33,852 nucleotides of DNA, from positions 354,737 to 388,588 of the forward strand of contig NZ_JAMGSL010000008.1 in NCBI RefSeq assembly GCF_025195125.1. The letters are read 5' to 3'. The notes beneath the pieces were generated by a model. The model worked only from the letters and a program-made list of their open reading frames with translations, was not told where the DNA came from and did no database searches. Numbering within the stretch: the stretch's first letter is position 1; every line of letters starts with the position of its first letter. The translations under genes and the position numbers were made by a program. Origin of the DNA: Streptomyces sp. Je 1-79. Lineage in GTDB: Bacteria > Actinomycetota > Actinomycetes > Streptomycetales > Streptomycetaceae. Shown here piece after piece: positions 28,245-33,852 of this stretch.

Positions 28245-29273
28245 TCAGCCGAAGAAGACGCCCACCTCCGCGTAGAGCGCCGGATCGACCGTCTTGAGCC
28301 GCGCCGTGGCCTCGGAGATGGGGACGCGGACGATGTCGGTGCCGCGCAGCGCGACCATCTGTCCCCAGGCGCCGTCGCGGACCGCGTCGATGGCGTGCAG
28401 ACCGAACCGGGTGGCGAGCCAGCGGTCGAAGGCGCTGGGCGTGCCGCCGCGCTGCACATGGCCGAGGACGGTGGTCCTGGCCTCCTTGCCCGTGCGCCGT
28501 TCGATCTCCTTGGCGAGCCACTCGCCCACGCCCGAGAGCCGGACGTGCCCGTACGAGTCGAGCGTGCGGTCCTTGAGGACCAGCTCCCCGTCCCGGGGCA
28601 TCGCGCCCTCGGCGACGACCACTATCGGGGCGTAGGTGGCCTTGAAGCGTGAGGTGACCCAGGCGCAGACCTGGTCGAGGTCGAAGCGCTGCTCGGGGAT
28701 GAGGATGACGTTGGCACCGCCCGCGAGGCCGGAGTGGAGCGCGATCCAGCCCGCGTGGCGGCCCATCACCTCCACGACCAGGACCCGCATGTGGGACTCG
28801 GCGGTGGTGTGCAGCCGGTCGATGGCCTCGGTGGCGATACCGACCGCGGTGTCGAAGCCGAAGGTGTAGTCGGTGGCGGACAGGTCGTTGTCGATCGTCT
28901 TCGGAACGCCGACACAGGGAACGCCGTACTCGTCGACCAGCCGGGCGGCGACGCCGAGGGTGTCCTCGCCGCCGATCGCGATCAGGGCCTCGATCTCGTA
29001 CTTGGCGAGGTTCTCCTTGACCCGGCGGATGCCGCTCGGAGCGGTGAGGGGGTTGGTGCGGGAGGAACCGAGGATCGTGCCGCCGCGCGGCAGGATGCCG
29101 CGGACGGCGGGGATGTCGAGCGGTACCGCGACACCCTCCAGGGGACCGCGCCAGCCGTCGCGGAACCCGGTGAACTCGTAGCCGTACTCCTGGACGCCCT
29201 TGCGGACGATGGCGCGGATGACCGCGTTGAGACCGGGGCAGTCGCCGCCTCCGGTCAGTACGCCGACACGCAT
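28245..29273 (-). CDS. pfkA: 6-phosphofructokinase with pyrophosphate-type active-site residues
   Basis: The product is 342 residues, the actinobacterial PfkA length. The N-terminal phosphate loop is MRVGVLTGGGDCPGLNAVIR. The phospho-donor motif reads IGGEDTLG with Asp104, and the catalytic loop PKTIDND has Lys125. In classical ATP enzymes these positions are Gly (GGDGS and PGTIDND); in PPi-dependent enzymes they are Asp and Lys. So the sequence predicts use of pyrophosphate, or at least mixed specificity. Other motifs are TFGFDTAVGIATEAIDR, EVMGRHAGWIA and GHVQRGGTPSAFDR. ATG 29271-29273 has AAGGAG 7 nt upstream; the ATG at 29291 has none. A Crp-like palindrome lies upstream. Confidence 0.93.
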   Translation of the reverse strand: MRVGVLTGGGDCPGLNAVIRAIVRKGVQEYGYEFTGFRDGWRGPLEGVAVPLDIPAVRGILPRGGTILGSSRTNPLTAPSGIRRVKENLAKYEIEALIAIGGEDTLGVAARLVDEYGVPCVGVPKTIDNDLSATDYTFGFDTAVGIATEAIDRLHTTAESHMRVLVVEVMGRHAGWIALHSGLAGGANVILIPEQRFDLDQVCAWVTSRFKATYAPIVVVAEGAMPRDGELVLKDRTLDSYGHVRLSGVGEWLAKEIERRTGKEARTTVLGHVQRGGTPSAFDRWLATRFGLHAIDAVRDGAWGQMVALRGTDIVRVPISEATARLKTVDPALYAEVGVFFG

Positions 29274-29321
29274 GGAGCTCTCCTTCGCCATGGCGGACGG
29301 AATGTGCGGCCCACGCTAGTA

Positions 29322-29335
29322 GTGACGTGGGTCAC
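29322..29335 (-). promoter_or_regulatory. Crp-like palindrome upstream of pfkA
   Basis: GTG-N6-GTCAC fits the Streptomyces Crp consensus as I recall it (GTG-N6-GNCAC). The surrounding 16 bp (29321-29336) form a perfect AGTGAC-N4-GTCACT repeat. It lies just upstream of a TAGCGT element (minus strand 29318-29313) that could be the pfkA -10. Confidence 0.5.
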
Positions 29336-29365
29336 TCCGACACGGCACGGAGAGTGAATTGTGCG

Positions 29366-29394
29366 GCGCGCCCGGCGGCTCGGGCCGGGCGCGC
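29366..29394 (-). terminator. macR terminator
   Basis: A perfect 11-bp stem (29366-29376 with 29384-29394) around a 7-base loop lies 10 nt past the macR stop on the minus strand. Confidence 0.75.
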
Positions 29395-29404
29395 TTCCGG
29401 GCGC

Positions 29405-30079
29405 TCAGGCGTCGTCGAGGCCGCGCTCGATGGCGTACCGGACGAGCTCCACCCGGTTGTGCAGCTGGAGCTTGCCGAGCGTGTTCTGGACGTGGTTCTG
29501 CACGGTCCGGTGCGAGATGACCAGGCGCTCGGCGATCTGCTTGTAGCTCAGGCCCTTGGCCACGAGCCGCAGCACCTCCGTCTCGCGCTCGGTCAGCTGG
29601 GGCGCCCCGGGCTCGTCCGTGCCCAGGGCGGGGGCGGGCTCGGAGGCGAGCCTGCGGTACTCGCCGAGGACCAGGCCCGCGAGGCCGGGCGTGAACACGG
29701 GGTCGCCGACCGCCGTACGCCGTACCGCGTCGATCAGCTCGGCCGTGCTGGCCGACTTCAGCAGATAGCCGGTGGCGCCGGACTTGACCGCCTCCAGGAC
29801 GTCGGCGTGCTCGCCGCTCGCGGAGAGCACCAGGACCCGCAGCGTGGGGTCGGCGCCGACCAGCTCCTTGCAGACCTGGACCCCCGGCTTGGCGGGCAGG
29901 TTGAGGTCGAGGACGAGCACGTCCGGGCCGACCGCACCGGCGCGGCGCACCGCCTGCTCGCCGTCGCCCGCGGTGGCCACCACGTCGAAACCGGCCTCGG
30001 CGAGGTCGCGGGCGACCGCGTCCCGCCACATCGGATGGTCGTCGACGACCATCACCCTGATCTGCTGCTGCTCGCTCAT
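29405..30079 (-). CDS. macR: NarL/LuxR-family response regulator (MacR)
   Basis: The product is 224 residues. The receiver domain (about 7-125) has acidic residues in VVDDHP, phosphoacceptor Asp58 in LVLDLNLP, and Lys in YLLKSAS. The LuxR-type helix-turn-helix (about 158-218) reads LTERETEVLRLVAKGLSYKQIAERL, continuing to SHRTVQNHVQNTLGKLQ. It overlaps the histidine kinase gene by ATGA, so the two are co-translated. From memory, the orthologous pair next to pfkA in S. coelicolor is MacRS, which controls morphology, actinorhodin and several membrane-protein genes. The symbol rests on that synteny and on the sequence type. A candidate target box in this window is at 6206-6221. Confidence 0.88.
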   Translation of the reverse strand: MSEQQQIRVMVVDDHPMWRDAVARDLAEAGFDVVATAGDGEQAVRRAGAVGPDVLVLDLNLPAKPGVQVCKELVGADPTLRVLVLSASGEHADVLEAVKSGATGYLLKSASTAELIDAVRRTAVGDPVFTPGLAGLVLGEYRRLASEPAPALGTDEPGAPQLTERETEVLRLVAKGLSYKQIAERLVISHRTVQNHVQNTLGKLQLHNRVELVRYAIERGLDDA

Positions 30080-31296
30080 CGCGTTCCCGCCTTCCCCCGT
30101 GTGTCCCTCGGGACCTTCAGTTCCACTTCCGTGCCCTGGCCCGGTACCGAGATCAGCTCGGCCGTGCCGCCCAGCTCCCGCAGCCGGCCGCGGATGGAGA
30201 GCGCGACGCCCATCCGCCCCTCGCCCTCGGCCTGGGCCAGCCGCCCCTCGGGAATGCCCGGGCCGTCGTCCCGCACCGTCACGATCACCTCGTCCGGCCA
30301 GTCCTCGACCAGGATCCAGGCCCGGGCCTGGTCGCCCGCGTGCACCCGGACGTTGTCCAGGGCGGCGCCGACCGCGGCGGCCAGCTCACGCCCCGCGGCC
30401 GCCGGCAGCAGGACCGGCGCGCCCGGGTCCGCGAGCGTGACCTTCGCCCCTGCGCGCGGGGCGAGCAGAGCGCGCAGATCGAGCGGGGAGTCGTCCTCGG
30501 GCTCCTCGACGATACGGACCACGGCCCCTTCGGACTCGTCCTCGGAGACCAGCGACGGCCGGGCCAGACCGCCGGCGACCAGGGTGCGCAGCGCGACCTC
30601 CTGCTCGCCCGCCATCCGCCCCAGCTCGGCGGCCTCGCCGCCCAGCGCCGTGCCGCGCCGCTGCACCATCGCCAGGACCTGGAGGACGCTGTCGTGGATG
30701 TCACGGGCGAGGCGCTCGCGCTCCCGGGTCGCGGCCTCGATCTCCAGGGCGCGGGCGAGGGTGCGTTCGGAGGCGCGGGCGACCTCGACGACGTAGCCGA
30801 TGGCGATGGACGCCACCCATACGAGGAGGACGTTGTGCAGGGTGTCCCGGGTGGGGTGGGCGCGCTCGATGATGTTGGCGACGGCGACCAGCGAGGAGGC
30901 GAAGCCGGCCCAGCGCCAGCCGCCCTTGATCGCGTACGCGAGGACGGCTCCGGCGGTCCATATCGTCGGCAGAGTCGGCCCGTCGACCGACTGGGCCTGC
31001 TCGTCCGCGAGCGGGGTGAGCAGGATGCCGGTCAGGGCGACGGCGAGGTCGGCGATCAGGAACCGCTTGGTGCAGCTGGCCGCGTTCGCCACCTTGGGCA
31101 GGGTGGCGAGCGTCCAGACGCACATGACGGCGAGGAAGGCGACGGCCACCCAGGGCCGTTCGTAGCGCTCCCGGGCGAAGGCGAAGATCAGAACGGCGTA
31201 GACCATCGTTCCGATGCGGTACGCGGTGAGCGCGCGCCACAGCGGCTGCTCGACCGACATCCGCACGACACGCTCGCGCTTGGCCATCTCCCCCAC
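30076..31296 (-). CDS. macS: Sensor histidine kinase (MacS)
   Basis: The product is 406 residues. An N-terminal sensor of about five to six membrane spans (residues 24-170) has little exposed loop. The HisKA_3 dimerisation helix carries the phospho-accepting His201 in ERERLARDIHDSVLQVLAM. The ATPase domain has AALDNVRVHAG (N box) and VRDDGPGIPEGRL (G box). This is the NarL-type kinase class that pairs with LuxR-type regulators. GTG 31294-31296 is used here; ATG 31285-31287 is an equally plausible start because the G-rich leader gives no clear ribosome site. It overlaps macR by 4 bp and starts 25 bp after the acyltransferase gene, so all three may be one operon. Confidence 0.88.
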   Translation of the reverse strand: MGEMAKRERVVRMSVEQPLWRALTAYRIGTMVYAVLIFAFARERYERPWVAVAFLAVMCVWTLATLPKVANAASCTKRFLIADLAVALTGILLTPLADEQAQSVDGPTLPTIWTAGAVLAYAIKGGWRWAGFASSLVAVANIIERAHPTRDTLHNVLLVWVASIAIGYVVEVARASERTLARALEIEAATRERERLARDIHDSVLQVLAMVQRRGTALGGEAAELGRMAGEQEVALRTLVAGGLARPSLVSEDESEGAVVRIVEEPEDDSPLDLRALLAPRAGAKVTLADPGAPVLLPAAAGRELAAAVGAALDNVRVHAGDQARAWILVEDWPDEVIVTVRDDGPGIPEGRLAQAEGEGRMGVALSIRGRLRELGGTAELISVPGQGTEVELKVPRDTRGKAGTR

Positions 31297-31321
31297 CCCC
31301 CGGGCGCCCCCTACGAGAGGG

Positions 31322-32068
31322 TCAGGCGCCGGACTCTTCCCGCGCCGCGATCTCGGCCTTGACGGCCTCCTTGGCGGCCTTCTCGGCGTCCGCGATCTGA
31401 CGCTTCGCGGCCGTCGCGTAGATGTCGACGTACTCCTGGCCGGACAGCTTCATGATCTCGTACATGACCTCGTCGGTCACCGAGCGCAGGATGAAGCGGT
31501 CCCCCTCCATGCCCTGGTAGCGGGTGAAGTCCAGCGGCTCGCCGATCCGGATCCCCGGGCGCATCAGCTTCGGGACGACCTTGCCGGGCGGCTGGATCTT
31601 CTCGGTGTCGATCATGGCGACCGGGATCACGGGCGCTCCGGTGGCCAGGGCCACCCGCGCGAGGCCGCCGGGCTTGCCGCGGTAGAGCCGGCCGTCGGGC
31701 GAGCGGGTGCCCTCGGGGTAGATGCCGAAGAGCCCGCCCTTCTCGATGACCTCGATGCCGGCCTTGATCGCCGCCTCGCCCGCCCCGCGGGCGCCGGAGC
31801 GGTCCACGGGGAGCTGGCCGACGCCCTTGAAGAAGGCGGCGGTGAGCTTCCCCTTCAGTCCGGGCGAGGTGAAGTACTCGGCCTTCGCGATGAAGGTGAC
31901 CTTGCGGTCGAGCACGGCGGGCAGGAAGAAGGAGTCCGAGAAGGAGAGGTGGTTGCTCGCGAGGATCGCCGGCCCGTCGGCGGGAATGTTCTCGAGGCCC
32001 TCCACCCACGGCCTGAAGGCGAGCTTCAGTGACCCTCCGATGGAGAACTTCATTGCGCCGTAGATCAA
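31322..32068 (-). CDS. 1-acylglycerol-3-phosphate O-acyltransferase (PlsC family)
   Basis: The product is 248 residues. It has the PlsC acyltransferase domain: motif I NHLSFSD (His40, Asp45), a motif II-like VTFIAKAE, motif III YPEGTRSPDG and motif IV-like PVIPVAM. It should transfer an acyl chain to a lysophospholipid at the membrane, making phosphatidic acid or modifying a related lipid. The start is TTG 32066-32068: GGAAGG lies 8 nt before it, while the ATG five codons later has no ribosome site. The Ala/Lys-rich C-terminal helix (about 225-245) may be amphipathic. It lies upstream of macS on the same strand with a 25-bp gap. A -10-like TAAGGT lies at 32104-32099. Confidence 0.9.
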   Translation of the reverse strand: MIYGAMKFSIGGSLKLAFRPWVEGLENIPADGPAILASNHLSFSDSFFLPAVLDRKVTFIAKAEYFTSPGLKGKLTAAFFKGVGQLPVDRSGARGAGEAAIKAGIEVIEKGGLFGIYPEGTRSPDGRLYRGKPGGLARVALATGAPVIPVAMIDTEKIQPPGKVVPKLMRPGIRIGEPLDFTRYQGMEGDRFILRSVTDEVMYEIMKLSGQEYVDIYATAAKRQIADAEKAAKEAVKAEIAAREESGA

Positions 32069-32194
32069 CTCGAGTACCTTCCGTGTGCCGTCGGACAGAC
32101 CTTATCCCGCCTTTTCGCGCCCGCCCGCGCCGGTGCGGCCGCGGACGGGGCACCTTCGTGCGAACGGACCTGGTCGGGTGTCGGTCCGGTCGCG

Positions 32195-32200
32195 TACCGT
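32195..32200 (+). promoter_or_regulatory. Candidate -10 element for the carboxylesterase gene
   Basis: TACCGT lies 79 nt before GTG 32280. It shares the 211-bp divergent region with a minus-strand TAAGGT (32104-32099) for the acyltransferase. No clear -35 hexamer is visible for either. An inverted repeat CGGACC-N12-GGTCCG (32165-32188) lies between them. Confidence 0.3.
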
Positions 32201-32279
32201 GAAGGCCTTCCCCTTTTCCGCCGTCGCTTCGTCGAAGCCTCGCCCTCCGCGAAGCCGAACCCCCGAACAGGAGACCCCG

Positions 32280-33065
32280 GTGCCGGTCATTCCTGGAGCC
32301 GAGCCGTACCGCCACGACGGCGGCAAGGTCGGCGTCCTTCTCTGTCACGGATTCACCGGTTCCCCGCAGTCGATGCGCCCCTGGGCCGAGTACCTGGCCG
32401 AGCGCGGACTGACGGTGTCGGTGCCGCTGCTGCCCGGGCACGGCACCCGCTGGGAGGACATGCAGCTCACCACCTGGCACGACTGGTACGCGGAGGTGGA
32501 CCGGGAGCTGCGGGAGCTGCTCGCCCGCTGCGAGACGGTCTTCGTCTTCGGCCTTTCCATGGGCGGGGCCCTGGCGTTGCGCCTCGCGGCCAAGCACGGG
32601 GACGCGGTGCGGGGTCTCGTCCTGGTGAACCCGGGGAACAAGGTGCACGGTGTCGCGGCGCACGCGCTGCCGGTCGTGCGGCACTTCGTCCGTACGACGA
32701 ACGGCATCGCGAGCGACATCGCCAAGGAGGGCGTGGCGGAGATCGGCTACGACCGGGTGCCGCTGCACTCCGCCCACTCCCTGCGGCAGTTCTTCCGGAC
32801 CGTGGACGCGGAGCTCCCGCAGGTCACGCAGCCGGTGATGGTGCTGCACAGCCCTCAGGACCATGTGGTCCCGCCGGCCGACTCGGCGCGGGTGCTGAGC
32901 CGGATCTCCTCGACGGACGTCCAGGAGATCCTGCTGGAACAGAGCTACCACGTGGCGACGTTGGACCATGACGCGGAGCGGATCTTCGAGGAGAGCTGGG
33001 CGTTCGTCGGCCGGCTCGCTCCGGACGTCGTCGGGGAGAAGAAGGGGAGCACGAGCGGTGGCTGA
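32280..33065 (+). CDS. Alpha/beta hydrolase (carboxylesterase Est30 type)
   Basis: The product is 261 residues. The fold and catalytic triad are clear: oxyanion region LLCHGFTGSPQSMRPWAEYLAERG, nucleophile Ser93 in GLSMGG, Asp194 in SPQDHVVPP and His224 in QSYHVATLDHD. This pattern is that of Est30-type carboxylesterases and monoglyceride lipases. GTG 32280 has AGGAGA 7 nt upstream; the longer frame has no family similarity. It is divergent from the PlsC-family acyltransferase, which suggests a shared lipid theme: one gene adds acyl chains, the other could remove them. The substrate is inferred only. It overlaps the next gene by 8 bp. Confidence 0.9.
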   Translation: MPVIPGAEPYRHDGGKVGVLLCHGFTGSPQSMRPWAEYLAERGLTVSVPLLPGHGTRWEDMQLTTWHDWYAEVDRELRELLARCETVFVFGLSMGGALALRLAAKHGDAVRGLVLVNPGNKVHGVAAHALPVVRHFVRTTNGIASDIAKEGVAEIGYDRVPLHSAHSLRQFFRTVDAELPQVTQPVMVLHSPQDHVVPPADSARVLSRISSTDVQEILLEQSYHVATLDHDAERIFEESWAFVGRLAPDVVGEKKGSTSGG

Positions 33066-33720
33066 GCAGCAGGACGGGGAGCGCGGCGAGCCGCAGCCCA
33101 TCGACGAGGAGGCGGCCTGGGCCGCGATCGTCGCGGGGTACGGCGAGGAGCCGGCGGACCCGCCGGGCTCGCGCCCCTTCCGGTCGGTGGAGGATCTGGC
33201 GCTCCCGGAACCGGTCGACAGCGATGACGAGGGCGACGCGGACGCCGACGAGGACGCGGACGCCGACGAGGAAGAGGACGACGAGGAGGGCGAGGAGGGC
33301 GACGACGCCGACGGGCCGGCGAAGCCCGCGCTCGGCAGCTCGATCGTCTTCGCGCCCGGGGTGGGCGTGGGCGGCGGCCCCCGGGACTACGAGCTCGCGG
33401 ACCCGGACGCCGAGACCGCGGAGGCGGACGGCAGGAAGCCGGGGAAGAAGGACGACGACGACGGCGAGGGCCACTTCGTCCCGCCGGAGCCGCCTCCGCT
33501 GCCGGAGGCGGACGCGACGACGAAGTTCGCGTGGCTGGGCGTGGCGGGCGGCCCGGTCCTGATGCTCCTCGCCGTGCTGCTGCAGTGGGACATGACGTGG
33601 TGGCTGACGACGCTGTGCGTGGGCGGCTTCCTGGGCGGCTTCGCGACGCTGATCGCGCGGATGAGCCACGACGACGACGATGACGGCTACGACGACCCGG
33701 GCCGCGGCGCGGTGGTGTAG
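33058..33720 (+). CDS. Acidic membrane protein, uncharacterised
   Basis: The product is 220 residues. The N-terminal ~55 residues contain a short helix (DEEAAWAAIVAGYGEEP). Residues ~55-82 are almost all Asp, Glu and Ala. Pro- and Asp-rich stretches run to about residue 155. Two hydrophobic segments (about 160-175 and 180-200) follow, then an Asp-rich tail ending GRGAVV. The acidic part is probably cytoplasmic. GTG 33058 overlaps the esterase stop by 8 bp, with AGGGGAG 9 nt upstream, so the two genes are co-transcribed. I do not recognise a named domain. The last codons and the stop lie inside the first unit of a 34-bp tandem repeat. Confidence 0.8.
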   Translation: MAEQQDGERGEPQPIDEEAAWAAIVAGYGEEPADPPGSRPFRSVEDLALPEPVDSDDEGDADADEDADADEEEDDEEGEEGDDADGPAKPALGSSIVFAPGVGVGGGPRDYELADPDAETAEADGRKPGKKDDDDGEGHFVPPEPPPLPEADATTKFAWLGVAGGPVLMLLAVLLQWDMTWWLTTLCVGGFLGGFATLIARMSHDDDDDGYDDPGRGAVV

Positions 33721-33852
33721 GCACCCCTGCGCGTGCCGCGGCGCGGTGGTGTAGGCACCCCTGCGCGTGCCGCGGCGCGGTGGTGTAGGCACCCCTGCGC
33801 GTGCCGCGGCGCGGTGGTGTAGGCACCCCTGCGCGTGCCGCGGCGCGGTGGT
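33701..33852 (+). repeat. 34-bp tandem repeat, at least 4.5 copies, running off the window
   Basis: Units start at 33701, 33735, 33769, 33803 and 33837 and are identical as far as they are visible. The first includes the last codons and TAG stop of the preceding gene. Each unit contains GGCAC-N8-GTGCC, a small hairpin. Because 34 is not a multiple of 3, the reading frame shifts in each copy. There are no spacers, so this is not a CRISPR array. Confidence 0.97.

Noticed and set aside
33701..33852. CRISPR array
   Set aside because: The 34-bp units are directly adjacent with no spacers and no cas genes nearby; this is a simple tandem repeat.

Overview
The window is a piece of a Streptomyces chromosome. 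It is very GC-rich, third codon positions are almost all G or C, GTG and TTG starts are common, and the genes are typical streptomycete housekeeping genes. From memory, the gene order matches the S. coelicolor region that follows the division/cell-wall cluster and runs from metF and thiE to the MacRS two-component system. I see no phage, insertion sequence, CRISPR array, tRNA or rRNA.

Region 1 (1-6240) holds a DUF3040 membrane protein, a SAM methyltransferase and a SAV_6107-type HEPN protein, all on the minus strand. A plus-strand module follows: a degenerate ABC-type ATPase with an acidic tail, a YhgE/Pip membrane protein and a TetR regulator, with a palindromic operator on the module promoter. 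Region 2 (6240-13160) holds a DUF4126 membrane protein and a CrtI-like FAD oxidoreductase on the plus strand, then minus-strand genes: a Tyr/Gln-rich-tailed membrane protein, metF, thiE, an Rv2175c-family DNA-binding protein, a ferredoxin-reductase-like flavoprotein and a small lipocalin-like protein. Region 3 (13160-19015) has a TPP riboswitch driving thiO-thiS-thiG, then a PASTA Ser/Thr kinase coupled to endonuclease IV, then a DUF4396 membrane protein behind a CsoR-like operator. Region 4 (19030-25050) holds a sulfite-oxidase-like molybdoenzyme, bacterioferritin and its ferredoxin (with an iron box), class II DAHP synthase and a large secreted amidase. Region 5 (25050-33852) holds a trp leader and attenuator before a fused TrpE-TrpG, a 2-hydroxyacid dehydrogenase, a phosphofructokinase with PPi-type residues, MacR/MacS, an acyltransferase, a carboxylesterase and an acidic membrane protein ending in a 34-bp tandem repeat.

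The genes connect through several regulatory devices visible in the DNA: a TPP riboswitch, Trp attenuation, an iron box, a CsoR-type box, a TetR operator, a Crp-like site and a likely MacR box 23 kb from macR. At least seven genes have a TANNNT hexamer exactly 6-7 nt before the start codon, which predicts leaderless mRNAs. DAHP synthase and TrpEG are near neighbours and feed the same aromatic pathway. Three short tandem or direct duplications each include the stop codon of a plus-strand gene. The least explained system is the degenerate ATPase-YhgE/Pip-TetR module.
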